Assembly: GCA_014379345.1 (NCBI GenBank)
Contig: JACMLY010000081.1
Span: 1 to 51,703 of the forward strand
Direction of reading: 5' to 3'
Origin: Chitinophagaceae bacterium
GTDB taxonomy: Bacteria > Bacteroidota > Bacteroidia > Chitinophagales > Chitinophagaceae
DNA length: 51,703 nucleotides
Under the pieces are notes generated by a model. The model did no database searches. It had not been told where the DNA came from and was given only the letters and a program-made list of their open reading frames with translations. Positions 26,557-35,627 of the stretch are shown here, piece after piece. Position numbers and translations under genes: made by a program. The first letter of the stretch is position 1, and the number at the start of each line of letters is the position of its first letter.

Positions 26557-28693
26557 AAGTGGTAGTAATTATTTCAAGGCCATCGGTCGTCAGCGTATTA
26601 TCCATAGGCAGTGGTTGCAGGCTTGGAGTTGTGTCGAGAGTTTGCTGGTATAAATAATTGTAAATATCTACTTGTGAACGGACTCGTCTTTTTGTTTTAT
26701 CTCTCACATACCAGTTACTGAGTTCGTTGTCCAAAATTCTGGCTTTTACATTATCGTTCAATTGAATTTCCAGAATAGTTTTCAACACTTTCTTAATATT
26801 ATCATCAAGTATGGGACAGGTAGCTTCTACCCGATGATCGATATTGCGCACCATCCAGTCTGCCGAAGAAATATATACTTTTTCATTACCATCATTGTGA
26901 AATATATACACTCTGGCATGTTCAAGGTACTCATCTACGATGCTGACTGCCTGAATAGGCCTGATGAATTTTTTATTTTCAGTGAACATGCAGAAAATGC
27001 CACGCACGATCAGCTTAATATCAACACCCGTCCTGGCTGCTTCATACAAACTCTCTATCAGCTCCTCATCCGATAAAGAATTCATTTTTAAAATCATCGA
27101 GGCCGGTTTTCCTTCCTTTGCGTTCTTTATTTCTTTTGCGATCAGCCTCAGGAGTTCTTTTCGCATGCTGGTCGGGCAGGGGATCAGTGTTTTACAGGCT
27201 TTCAGGAATTGCATTCCGTCTTTATGTCTTTCCAGGTAATTGAACATCCTGTTCACATCAGCCATAATATGCCGGTTGGATGTTAATAGGCAATGGTCGC
27301 CATACAGTGTGGCTGTTTTTTCATTCAGGTTGCCGGTACTTACGTATCCATAGTGCAGTGTGCGGTTGTTCATTCTTTTTTTGATCAGGCAGATCTTTGC
27401 ATGCACTTTTAGATTGGGAATGCTGATCAATACTTTCACGCCTTCTTCTTCCAATAAGGATTTCCATTCCAGGTTCGCTTCTTCATCAAATCTTGCCCTT
27501 AGTTCCATCATCACGGTGACCTGTTTGCCATTTCTTACTGCATTGAGCAGGGCATTGATCACTTTCGAATTTGATGCAAGCCTGTAAGCGGTTATTTTTA
27601 TCACTGTCACGTCCGGGTCTATTGCTGCTTCGCGCAGCAGATCAATCACTGTATTGAATGAATGATATGGAAAGTTGAGCATAATATCCTTTTCAAGAAC
27701 AGTGTCCGTAACACGGATGGAGTTTCTCACAAGGGAATGGGTGAAAGGTTTCTTTCGCTGGCTTTTTTTCAGGAATACATCCGGAAAATCCATAAAATGC
27801 CGGAAGTTATGGATACGGCCACCTGGAATGATCCCATCTTTGCGCGAGAGGTTCAGCTTACGCATTAAAAAATCCAAAAGGCCTGCATCCATTTCTTTAT
27901 CATACACAAATCGAACGGGTTTACCTTTTCGTCTGTTCTTCAACCCTTTTTCTATTTTCTGGATAAAAGAAGTGGAGATATCGTTATCGATGTCCATTTC
28001 AGCATCCTTTGTAACCTTAAATACCCATGAATCGTACCTGTTAAATCCGAAATAAGAAAAAATACTTTTTAGATTAAAACGGATAATGTCTTCCAGTAAA
28101 ATTATATGTCGTTCCCCAGGGGGGGATGGTAGCAATTTGAATCTTCCGATCGCCCTGGAAGGCACTTCGATAATTGAATATTTTCGTGCACGGGTACCGT
28201 CCCGAAGGGATAGCACAACTCCGAGATAAAGGGATTTTTCGCGCAGGTAAGGTAGCTGGGGTATGCTTTCGATCATTAAGGGAATAATATTGGAACGCAC
28301 TTCTTCCTCAAAATAAGTTTGAACAAAGCGTTGTTGTTCCTTATTCAATTTTTTTTCTGTTACCAGGTATATTTTTTCTTTTTCCAACTCCTGCCGAACA
28401 TCCTCCCATATATCAGCAAAATCGGCCTGTTGTTGCAATACGATCTGCTGAATTTCATAGAGAATCTTATCGGGAGCCTGTTCCAGGTGCATATTCTTGG
28501 CCTTGCCATCCATTTCCACCATTCTTTTAAGGGTGGCCACCCGAACCCGGAAGAATTCATCCGTATTATTTGAAAAAATGCCCAGGAACTTAACCCTTTC
28601 CCGCAGCGGTACCGTGGGGTCCGCAGCCTCCTGCAAGACCCTGGCATTGAATGATAACCAGCTGATATCCCGCGCTATTGTTTTCCTTTTCAT
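26537..28693 (-). CDS. ppk1: Polyphosphate kinase 1
   Basis: The 718-residue enzyme reversibly moves the gamma phosphate of ATP onto polyphosphate. The N domain begins RDISWLSFNARVLQEA, with FLGIFSNNTDEFFRVR. The kinase C1 domain has the autophosphorylated histidine H431 in NLKVHAKICL. VMMELRARFDEEAN precedes it and YVSTGNLNEKTA follows. The C2 domain carries IRGIFCMF-type and SSADWMVRNIDHRVE motifs. The length is typical (about 690-720). The Ppx/GppA gene overlaps its 3' end by 20 bp, giving a synthesis-degradation pair. The upstream gap to the divergent rpmB holds a family H dyad. Confidence 0.96.
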   Translation of the reverse strand: MKRKTIARDISWLSFNARVLQEAADPTVPLRERVKFLGIFSNNTDEFFRVRVATLKRMVEMDGKAKNMHLEQAPDKILYEIQQIVLQQQADFADIWEDVRQELEKEKIYLVTEKKLNKEQQRFVQTYFEEEVRSNIIPLMIESIPQLPYLREKSLYLGVVLSLRDGTRARKYSIIEVPSRAIGRFKLLPSPPGERHIILLEDIIRFNLKSIFSYFGFNRYDSWVFKVTKDAEMDIDNDISTSFIQKIEKGLKNRRKGKPVRFVYDKEMDAGLLDFLMRKLNLSRKDGIIPGGRIHNFRHFMDFPDVFLKKSQRKKPFTHSLVRNSIRVTDTVLEKDIMLNFPYHSFNTVIDLLREAAIDPDVTVIKITAYRLASNSKVINALLNAVRNGKQVTVMMELRARFDEEANLEWKSLLEEEGVKVLISIPNLKVHAKICLIKKRMNNRTLHYGYVSTGNLNEKTATLYGDHCLLTSNRHIMADVNRMFNYLERHKDGMQFLKACKTLIPCPTSMRKELLRLIAKEIKNAKEGKPASMILKMNSLSDEELIESLYEAARTGVDIKLIVRGIFCMFTENKKFIRPIQAVSIVDEYLEHARVYIFHNDGNEKVYISSADWMVRNIDHRVEATCPILDDNIKKVLKTILEIQLNDNVKARILDNELSNWYVRDKTKRRVRSQVDIYNYLYQQTLDTTPSLQPLPMDNTLTTDGLEIITTTYETGSH

Positions 28694-28716
28694 GTCGATT
28701 GTTTTCCCTTTCGATT

Positions 28717-28847
28717 AAAGTTTAAGGTTTAAGGTTGAAGGTTGAAGGTTTTTTATGTGAAGCCGTTACCAAATGTAGTAGACAATACATTTACAATGTT
28801 TAAAACCTATAAACTTAACTTTAAACCTTAAACTTTAAACCTTAAAC
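28717..28847. repeat. Family H fold-back element of TTTAAGG words between divergent genes
   Basis: The left arm (28717-28754) reads as repeats of tttaagg and ttgaagg. The right arm (28802-28847) reads as repeats of aaccttaaac and aactttaaac. The two can pair over about 30 bp with mismatches, around a 47-nt loop. It lies between the start codons of ppk1 (minus) and rpmB (plus), so a terminator role makes little sense here. Confidence 0.88.
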
Positions 28848-28964
28848 ATTTTTCATTCCATACTCTAAATTCACACCTGTTAAGAAAAAAGATGAAAAAA
28901 CCGGGTATTCTCTTTGCGGGTTCAATTGATTTACCGAACTTCGCCGTCCTAAATTTTTGAAGTT

Positions 28965-29201
28965 ATGGCTAGAGTATGTCAGGTTACGGGGAAGGTTCCG
29001 ATTACAGGTCACACTGTTTCGCACTCTAATATTAAGACCAAACGCAGGTTTCTCCCCAATTTGCAGACCAAGAAATTTTTTCTTGCTGAAGAAGACAAAT
29101 GGGTTACCCTGAAATTATCAACTGAAGGCATCCGCACCATCAATAAACGTGGTTTGTTTTCTGTAGTGAAGGAACTGAGAGCAAAAGGAGTAAAGATCTA
29201 A
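28965..29201 (+). CDS. rpmB: Large ribosomal subunit protein bL28
   Basis: This 78-residue basic protein has the bL28 signature: [32 protein letters not shown] and a C-terminal TINKRGL. It lacks the paired CxxC zinc ligands (one Cys only), as is usual in this phylum. It leads the conserved Bacteroidota block rpmB-rpmG-DUF4295-ftsY-rimO. Confidence 0.97.
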   Translation: MARVCQVTGKVPITGHTVSHSNIKTKRRFLPNLQTKKFFLAEEDKWVTLKLSTEGIRTINKRGLFSVVKELRAKGVKI

Positions 29202-29245
29202 CGATTCATCAACTTCAGGTTTAGGCAACAAAAAAATTTACAACA

Positions 29246-29428
29246 ATGGCAAAGAAAGGAAGCAGGGTTCAGGTTATTCTGGAATGTACTGAGCATAAAA
29301 CCAGTGGTAAGCCGGGTACAAGCCGATACATCAGTACCAAGAACAAAAAGAATACTCCTGAAAGACTCGAGTTGAAAAAATATAACCCGATTTTAAAGAA
29401 GTATACGGTACATAAGGAAATCAAATAA
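29246..29428 (+). CDS. rpmG: Large ribosomal subunit protein bL33
   Basis: This 60-residue basic protein matches bL33 ([43 protein letters not shown]). It has one cysteine only, so it is the zinc-free form. It lies 44 bp after rpmB in the same operon. Confidence 0.97.
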   Translation: MAKKGSRVQVILECTEHKTSGKPGTSRYISTKNKKNTPERLELKKYNPILKKYTVHKEIK

Positions 29429-29430
29429 TT

Positions 29431-29540
29431 TAATTAGCCGATTGGCCAATGAGCAAATGAGCCAATTTTATACGGGAACAGTAATTAAGATTTCCATTTT
29501 CACATCTGCTGATTGGCGAATAGGCTAATTGGCTAATTTT
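29431..29540. repeat. Family G fold-back element inside the ribosomal operon
   Basis: The left arm (29431-29467, taattagccgattggcca... agccaattt) and the right arm (29511-29540, gattggcgaataggctaatt...) carry the GGCTAAT/ATTAGCC words in opposite orientation around a 43-nt loop. It lies between rpmG and the DUF4295 gene, which are normally close neighbours. A transcript reading through would form a hairpin in the middle of the operon. Confidence 0.88.
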
Positions 29541-29577
29541 GGGATCATCGATTTTAAAATTTTCAAATTAAGATATT

Positions 29578-29751
29578 ATGGCAAAAGCAGCAAAAACGGC
29601 GATCAAAACCAAAGACCAGAAATCAGCAGCTGAGGCAAAAAACTGGACTAAAGTGATCCGCGCCGTACGTAGCCCTAAATCAGGGGCCTATACATTTAAA
29701 GAAGCCATTGTGCACAAGGATAAGGTGAAAGATTTTTTAGCTCAGAAATAA
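29578..29751 (+). CDS. DUF4295 family small protein, probable Bacteroidota-specific ribosomal protein (bL38-like)
   Basis: The 57-residue, Lys/Ala-rich protein runs from ATG 29578 to TAA 29751. It contains KNWTKVIRAVRSPKSGAYTF and KEAIVHKDKVKDFLA, the conserved DUF4295 core. In Bacteroidota this gene sits between rpmG and ftsY, as here. From memory, structural work on a Flavobacterium ribosome described this family as an extra large-subunit protein (bL38); I hold that with moderate confidence. An intrinsic terminator follows at 29778. Confidence 0.9.
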   Translation: MAKAAKTAIKTKDQKSAAEAKNWTKVIRAVRSPKSGAYTFKEAIVHKDKVKDFLAQK

Positions 29752-29777
29752 ATTGGGTTAGTTGTAATAACTTAAAG

Positions 29778-29807
29778 AAGCTGTTCTGATATTGGAACAG
29801 CTTTTTG
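29778..29807 (+). terminator. Intrinsic terminator between DUF4295 and ftsY
   Basis: The arms aagctgttc (29778-29786) and gaacagctt (29795-29803) are perfect over 9 bp with an 8-nt loop, followed by ctttttg-type T-rich sequence. It begins 27 bp past the DUF4295 stop. It overlaps the upstream end of the frame open into ftsY, which supports starting ftsY at 29831. Confidence 0.75.
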
Positions 29808-29830
29808 TATTTAAGTATAAAAAGTTTGAT

Positions 29831-30799
29831 ATGGGTTTCTTGGATAAATTGTTCGGAAAAAAAGAAAAAGAAAGCCTGGACCAGGGCCTTCAAAAAACAA
29901 AAGAAAATTTTTTATCAAAAATTACCAAGGCTATCGCCGGCAAAAGCACTGTAGACGAAGAAGTATTGGATAACCTGGAAGATGCACTGGTAACTGCAGA
30001 TGTTGGGATTGACACAACGATCCAGATCATCGAGAAGATTGAAAAAAGAGTATCGAAGGATAAATATTTAAATACCGGTGAACTAAATAAGATATTACAG
30101 GAAGAAATTGAAAGTCTTTTGGTAGAAGCGCCTGACGCAAATGCGTATACTTTTGCTTCCACACTTCCGGCAAAGCCATATATCATACTTGTTGTTGGGG
30201 TGAACGGTGTAGGTAAAACCACCACAATTGGAAAGCTTGCCTATAATTTTAAAAAAGCGGGGAAATCTGTCTTATTAGGAGCTGCCGATACTTTCAGGGC
30301 CGCAGCTGTGGACCAGCTGACGATCTGGAGTGAGCGGGCCGGCGTACCGATCGTTAAGCAGCCAATGGGTTCCGATCCCGCTTCGGTTGCCTTTGATACC
30401 GTACAAAGCGGCGTGTCGCGTGGCACGGATGTTATCATTATTGATACGGCCGGGCGCTTGCATAACAAAGCGCACCTGATGGAAGAACTCAGTAAGATCA
30501 AACGGGTCATTCAAAAACATATTCCCGACGCTCCCCATGAGGTCATGCTGGTATTGGATGGCTCAACAGGTCAGAACGCATTGGAACAGGCAAAGCATTT
30601 TACCGCCGCTACCGACGTTACAGCACTGGTAATTACAAAATTGGATGGTACCGCAAAAGGTGGTGTAGTTTTGGCCATTGCCAGCCAGTTTAAAATACCG
30701 GTAAAATTTATCGGTGTGGGTGAAAAAATGGAAGACCTGTTGGTTTTTGACAGGCATGAATTTGTGGATAGTTTATTTAGTCTTGATAATAAATCATGA
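29831..30799 (+). CDS. ftsY: Signal recognition particle receptor FtsY
   Basis: The protein has 322 residues from ATG 29831; the frame is open to 29792 but that part overlaps a terminator. It is the SRP receptor GTPase that docks ribosome-nascent-chain complexes at the membrane. The N helices cover about 1-100. G1 is GVNGVGKT (123-130), followed by LGAADTFRAAAVDQL, DTAGRLHNKAHLMEEL and TKLDGTAKGG. The acidic A domain of E. coli FtsY is absent, as in many short versions. The stop overlaps the rimO start (ATGA at 30796). Confidence 0.97.
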   Translation: MGFLDKLFGKKEKESLDQGLQKTKENFLSKITKAIAGKSTVDEEVLDNLEDALVTADVGIDTTIQIIEKIEKRVSKDKYLNTGELNKILQEEIESLLVEAPDANAYTFASTLPAKPYIILVVGVNGVGKTTTIGKLAYNFKKAGKSVLLGAADTFRAAAVDQLTIWSERAGVPIVKQPMGSDPASVAFDTVQSGVSRGTDVIIIDTAGRLHNKAHLMEELSKIKRVIQKHIPDAPHEVMLVLDGSTGQNALEQAKHFTAATDVTALVITKLDGTAKGGVVLAIASQFKIPVKFIGVGEKMEDLLVFDRHEFVDSLFSLDNKS

Positions 30800-32106
30800 A
30801 AGCAAGAACGCTAAAAAAAGATAAGGTCAATATCATTACCATGGGCTGCAGTAAGAACATGGTAGATAGTGAAGTGCTGAGCGGGCAATTGGCGGCCAAC
30901 GATATTGAAGTGGTTCATGAAAATAAGAAACTTGATCACAATATCGTGATCGTAAATACATGCGGGTTTATTGATAAGGCAAAAGAAGAATCCATCAATA
31001 CAATTCTTGACCAGGTTGAGTTGAAGAAAAAAGGAAAATTGGATAAGGTGTATGTCACAGGTTGCCTGAGTGAACGCTACAGAAACAATCTAGAGCTCGA
31101 GATTCCTGAAGTGGATGCCTATTTCGGCACCATGGAATTGCCACTCATTTTGAAACAATTTGAGGCGGATTATAAGGCAGAGCTATTAGGGGAAAGATTA
31201 TTGGCCACTCCGCAGCATTACGCTTACTTGAAAATTGCCGAAGGATGCAACCGCACCTGTGCGTTCTGTGCTATTCCGCTAATGCGCGGTATGCATGTAA
31301 GCAAACCAATTGAGGCGCTTGTAAAGGAAGCGGAAGGGTTGGTGAGAAGAGGCGTTAAAGAAATGATGTTAATAGCCCAGGAGCTTACTTATTACGGACT
31401 CGACCTGTATAAAAAAAGAATGTTGCCGGATCTGCTGAAACGCTTAAGTGATATTCCGGGGTTAGAATGGATACGGTTGCACTATGCCTACCCACATAAA
31501 TTTCCGCTAGATATACTTGATGTAATGCGCGAACGGGAAAATATCTGCAAATACCTCGATATGCCTTTACAACATGCAGCCGACAATATGTTGAAAGCGA
31601 TGAAACGCCAGATCACCCGAACAGAGATGGAAGAACTTGTACAGTCGATCAGGCAAAAAGTACCCGGCATCTGCCTGCGCACAACATTAATCGCCGGCTT
31701 TCCCGGTGAAACCCTTGATGATATCGAGGAACTGAAGGCCTTTTTACAGAAGCAACGGTTCGACCGCGTGGGTATATTTACCTATTCACACGAAGAAAAC
31801 ACTTCTGCTTACCAGTTAGAAGATAGTCTCACACAAGAAGAAAAAGAAAGGAGAGCGCTGGAAGTAATGGAAGTACAACAGGAAATATCGTACGAAAAAA
31901 ACCAGGAAAAAATCGGGAAGGAGTTTAAGGTATTAATTGATAAAAAAGAGGCTGGTCGATACCTCGGTCGTACTGAATTTGATAGTGTTGAGGTAGATAA
32001 TGAAGTTGTGATCCATTCCACTAAAAAAATAGTTGTCGGGGAATTTGCAAGGGTACAAATCACAAAAGCGTACGATTACGATCTGGAGGGTGAAGTCATC
32101 CCGTAA
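30796..32106 (+). CDS. rimO: Ribosomal protein uS12 methylthiotransferase RimO
   Basis: The 436-residue radical SAM enzyme adds a methylthio group to an aspartate of uS12. The N-terminal cluster ligands are C18 (MGCSKN), C56 (NTCGF) and C90 (VTGCLSERY). The radical SAM CxxxCxxC is C151, C155 and C158 in EGCNRTCAFCAIP. The MHVSKPIEALVKEAE and IAGFPGETLDDI motifs support RimO over MiaB. A TRAM domain occupies the last 70 residues. It is coupled to ftsY by a 4-bp overlap. Confidence 0.97.
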   Translation: MKARTLKKDKVNIITMGCSKNMVDSEVLSGQLAANDIEVVHENKKLDHNIVIVNTCGFIDKAKEESINTILDQVELKKKGKLDKVYVTGCLSERYRNNLELEIPEVDAYFGTMELPLILKQFEADYKAELLGERLLATPQHYAYLKIAEGCNRTCAFCAIPLMRGMHVSKPIEALVKEAEGLVRRGVKEMMLIAQELTYYGLDLYKKRMLPDLLKRLSDIPGLEWIRLHYAYPHKFPLDILDVMRERENICKYLDMPLQHAADNMLKAMKRQITRTEMEELVQSIRQKVPGICLRTTLIAGFPGETLDDIEELKAFLQKQRFDRVGIFTYSHEENTSAYQLEDSLTQEEKERRALEVMEVQQEISYEKNQEKIGKEFKVLIDKKEAGRYLGRTEFDSVEVDNEVVIHSTKKIVVGEFARVQITKAYDYDLEGEVIP

Positions 32107-32157
32107 TTTTTGACAGACATCGATATTCAACATTTCTTACCTACTGTACAAAGACAA

Positions 32158-32213
32158 TATCTCGCATGGACGCGAAGGCGCAGAGAGGAATATCTTGCGT
32201 CTTTGCGAGATAT
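32158..32213. repeat. Family D fold-back element
   Basis: The left arm (32158-32186, atatctcgcatggacgcgaa... ) and the right arm (32194-32213, cttgcgtctttgcgagatat) pair imperfectly around a short loop. The outer atatctcgca/tgcgagatat is exact. The same design is found at 35628-35687. It lies between rimO and the cyclase gene, both plus strand. Confidence 0.88.
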
Positions 32214-32289
32214 CCTCATTTTCCCTCTACTGCTGTAATTGTAATATATTTGGTAGCATCATTTTTTTTGATAATAACCAATCGCTTTT

Positions 32290-34317
32290 ATGAGACGATT
32301 ATCTGCTATCATGTTTACTGATATGGTTGGTTATAGTGCTCTCTCACAAAAAAATGAAGCACTGGCTCTTGAACTGCTCGATGAACACAGAAAAATACTC
32401 CGACCCATTTTTCCCGTGCACAATGGCCGTGAAATTGAAACAGCAGGAGATTCATTTTTTGTTGAGTTCCAAAGCGCTGTGGAAGCAGCGCATTGTGCCA
32501 TTGAAATTCAGTCAGCATTGCATCAGCGTAATACAACTGAGCCCGCACAGCGGCATATAACGCTACGGATCGGCCTTCATATAGGAGACGTGGTGTATGT
32601 AGATAATCATGTGCATGGCGATGGGGTTAATATTGCAGCGAGGATGGAGCCACTGGCAGTGCCGGGAGGCATCTGCATATCAGAAGATGTTGCCAGGCAG
32701 ATAAGGAATAAGGTTCCTTATCCCGTTATTCAATTAGAAAATGAAAAGCTGAAAAATATATCCATGCCAATGGATATTTATTGCATTGCACTGCCCTGGA
32801 TTTCACAACATCAACGAATAAAAAAGACCGTTTTCCCCAAGAAGCGGATCGCCTATGCTATTGGATCAGCTATTTTGCTATTTGTTCTTGCATGGTTTTT
32901 CTTCATAAGGAATTCGAACAAGGAGTTGACGCAGTCCGGGTTGAGGCTTGCTGTTTTGCCTTTTAAAAATATAAGTGCGAATCAGGATGATGAATACTTT
33001 GCGGATGGCATGACGGAAGAATTAATCTCGACCCTGGCTAAGATAGGCGGCTTGAATGTTATTGCAAGAACCTCTGTAATGAAGTATAAAATAACGGATA
33101 AGGATATTTCTGAGATAGGAAATGAATTAATGGTAAGCACCATCCTGGAAGGAAGTGTTCGAAAAACGGAAAATAAAGCAAGGATAACGGTAACACTTGT
33201 CAATGCTTCAAACCAGGAGCATATCTGGTCTGATGAGTATACAGAGGAATTGAAGGATATTTTCATGGTCCAAAGTGAAATTGCGCAGGATGTAGCCAAT
33301 GAATTAAAAATAAGATTGGTCTCTTCTGAAAAGGAGCAATTGCAAAAAAAAGGTACCGCCGATCCGATTGCTTCGGAGGAATACCTTATCGGGAAAAGTT
33401 TTCTGAACCAGAGAACACCTCAGGGTATCCATTCTGCACTCGTTCATTTCGAAAAAGCGATCGTCCGCGATCCTTCATTTGCATTAGCGCATACTAATCT
33501 TGCCTACTGTTATACGCTTATTGGGGTTGCTGGTTATGGCAATATAGCCAGGGATGTTGCAGAAAAAAAAGCCAAAGAGGCTGTGATGAAAGCACTCGAG
33601 ATCGATCCCACACTTGCGGAGGCGCATGCAGCTTTGGGCTATATCAAATTCAGAATTGACTGGGATTGGGATGGTGCAGAAAGAGAATTCAAAAAAGCCA
33701 TTGAAATAAAACCAGGTTATGCCACAGCTCACGAATGGTATGCATTGTATCTCGCCATACAACGGAGGTTCGACGAAGCACTTAAAGAAATGAACATCGC
33801 TTATCAGCTTGATCCGCTTTCTCCGAATGTAAATACCGGCCTGGCCCGCATACATCAGTTCATGAACAATACCGACAAATCACTGCAACAGGTAAATAAA
33901 ACACTGGCAATTGATTCGAATTATGCTGAAGCGTATTTTACCGCCGGTATGACTTACTTTAAAAGACAAGAGTATGAAAAAGCCATTCAAAATTTGAATA
34001 AGGCCATTGCTCTTGCCAACAGGCGACCCGTCATGTTGTGTATATTGGGCGCCAGTTATGTAAAAACGGGTAGACTAGCAGAAGCAAAACAATTGCTGGC
34101 TGAATTGCAAACACCTCCTGTTAACAACGATAAACTTTATGCAATTGCAATCATTAAAAGTCATCTTGGTCAGTTGAATGAAGCATTGTTGATCATGGAA
34201 AAACTGATTGATGAAAAATATGGGATCATGATCTACATGAATACCGACACAACTTTTTTTCAACAGGGAGGTGATACGAGATTTAGAAAGCTGTTACAAA
34301 AAATGAATTTCAAATAA
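32290..34317 (+). CDS. Class III nucleotide cyclase with transmembrane helix and TPR repeats
   Basis: The 675-residue protein has an N-terminal cyclase homology domain (1-165). Metal aspartates are D11 (FTDMVGYS) and D54 (TAGDSFF), and the transition-state pair is N114/R118 (VNIAARME). The position for adenine-recognising lysine holds E50, as in guanylate cyclases. The other specificity position holds H107 instead of Asp or Cys. One membrane helix (about 190-208) follows, then a FlgO/TolB-N-like domain (about 218-345, LAVLPFKNIS and DGMTEELISTLAK), then about seven TPRs to the end. The cyclase should face the cytoplasm and the TPR part the periplasm. The product nucleotide is uncertain. The MFS gene starts 19 bp downstream. 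Confidence 0.9.
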   Translation: MRRLSAIMFTDMVGYSALSQKNEALALELLDEHRKILRPIFPVHNGREIETAGDSFFVEFQSAVEAAHCAIEIQSALHQRNTTEPAQRHITLRIGLHIGDVVYVDNHVHGDGVNIAARMEPLAVPGGICISEDVARQIRNKVPYPVIQLENEKLKNISMPMDIYCIALPWISQHQRIKKTVFPKKRIAYAIGSAILLFVLAWFFFIRNSNKELTQSGLRLAVLPFKNISANQDDEYFADGMTEELISTLAKIGGLNVIARTSVMKYKITDKDISEIGNELMVSTILEGSVRKTENKARITVTLVNASNQEHIWSDEYTEELKDIFMVQSEIAQDVANELKIRLVSSEKEQLQKKGTADPIASEEYLIGKSFLNQRTPQGIHSALVHFEKAIVRDPSFALAHTNLAYCYTLIGVAGYGNIARDVAEKKAKEAVMKALEIDPTLAEAHAALGYIKFRIDWDWDGAEREFKKAIEIKPGYATAHEWYALYLAIQRRFDEALKEMNIAYQLDPLSPNVNTGLARIHQFMNNTDKSLQQVNKTLAIDSNYAEAYFTAGMTYFKRQEYEKAIQNLNKAIALANRRPVMLCILGASYVKTGRLAEAKQLLAELQTPPVNNDKLYAIAIIKSHLGQLNEALLIMEKLIDEKYGIMIYMNTDTTFFQQGGDTRFRKLLQKMNFK

Positions 34318-34336
34318 TTGTTTAATCTGACCGCTG

Positions 34337-35620
34337 GTGAAGAGAACTCCGGTATTTAAAAAAGATTTTTATACTTCCGGCATCAAGATCCGCCACAAGG
34401 TTCTTACTCTCTTATTCTTTCTTTCTATTATCGTTTACCTCGACAGGGTTTGTATTTCTGTCACGGGCAAACGGATCAAAGCCGATCTCGGATTGAGTAA
34501 TGAGCAGTTCGGCTGGGTGCTGGGAGCCTTTGCATTGTCTTACGCCCTTTTTGAAATTCCTGCCGGAATATTGGGCGATAAGATCGGTCCGAGAAAAGTG
34601 TTGACAAGAGTTGTATTATGGTGGTCTTTTTTCACGGCACTTACGGGAGCTGCGAATGGATTAATTTCTTTACTGATCATCCGGTTTTTATTCGGTGCCG
34701 GCGAGGCCGGGGCATATCCCAATAGTTCGATTGTTGTATCGAGATGGGTCCCGCGGTATGAGACCGGAAGAGCACAGGCATTCATCTGGGCAGCGGGCAG
34801 AATTGGTGGCGCATTGGCTCCGCTTATTGTTATACCCATTGCCATTGCATTCGGATGGCGTGCTTCCTTTTATGCTATGGGATTAATTGGAGTGATTTGG
34901 ATTGCCATCTGGTATCTATGGTACCGCGATACTCCATTACAGATGGCTTCCGTATCTGCAAAAGAACTGGAAGAAATAGAAACCAATCAGCAGCTCCGCT
35001 CCAAAGATCATCGGATTCCCTGGAAATCGTTTTTCAGGAATGGCAATATTCTATCACTGATGCTGATGTTCCATTTTTTTATGTATGGCGCATATTTTTT
35101 CTCTGCCTGGTTACCAACATATCTACAGGAGGGCAGGCATTTTAGTGAGGATGAGATGAAATTATTTGCAACGCTTCCTTTTGCACTTGGGGCAATCGGT
35201 TGTTTCGCCGGTGGTTTTCTAAGCGATTATCTCGTCAGGAAAAAAGGATTGAAATACGGAAGACGTAGTGTTGGGATGGTGAGCATGGCTTTATCCAGCT
35301 TCATCGTAATGATCGCCGCCCTTACAAAAGACAATCAGACCGCTGCCATATTACTGGCAATAGGAATGGCCTTCAAAGATTTTACATTACCCGTTGCATT
35401 TGCTACCTGCATCGATATCGGAAGATCCCGTGCAGGTTTGGTGGCAGGTGCTATGAACTTTGCAGGCCAGTTGGGCGCATTTTTTCTGGCTGTCGCTTTT
35501 GGAAAGATCGTTGACAGCACGGGCAATTACAACACACCATTGTATTTTATTGCCGCCGTTCTATTTTTGAGTAGCCTGCTATGGTTACGGATCAACCCCG
35601 AGCAACCAATTGTGGATTGA
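34337..35620 (+). CDS. MFS transporter, anion:cation symporter (ACS) type
   Basis: The 427-residue protein has 12 predicted helices and starts at GTG 34337, 19 bp after the cyclase stop. The motifs LDRVCISVTGKRIKADLGLS, WVLGAFALSYALFEIPAG, LGDKIGPRKVL (loop 2-3 motif) and RFLFGAGEAGAYPNSS are those of the ACS family. That family carries hexuronates, aldonates, glucarate or related organic anions with protons. The substrate is not fixed by the sequence. A uronate or aldonate would fit the KGSADH-type dehydrogenase at 44237, but that is inference. Location: inner membrane. Confidence 0.92.
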   Translation: MKRTPVFKKDFYTSGIKIRHKVLTLLFFLSIIVYLDRVCISVTGKRIKADLGLSNEQFGWVLGAFALSYALFEIPAGILGDKIGPRKVLTRVVLWWSFFTALTGAANGLISLLIIRFLFGAGEAGAYPNSSIVVSRWVPRYETGRAQAFIWAAGRIGGALAPLIVIPIAIAFGWRASFYAMGLIGVIWIAIWYLWYRDTPLQMASVSAKELEEIETNQQLRSKDHRIPWKSFFRNGNILSLMLMFHFFMYGAYFFSAWLPTYLQEGRHFSEDEMKLFATLPFALGAIGCFAGGFLSDYLVRKKGLKYGRRSVGMVSMALSSFIVMIAALTKDNQTAAILLAIGMAFKDFTLPVAFATCIDIGRSRAGLVAGAMNFAGQLGAFFLAVAFGKIVDSTGNYNTPLYFIAAVLFLSSLLWLRINPEQPIVD

Positions 35621-35627
35621 ATAATTA

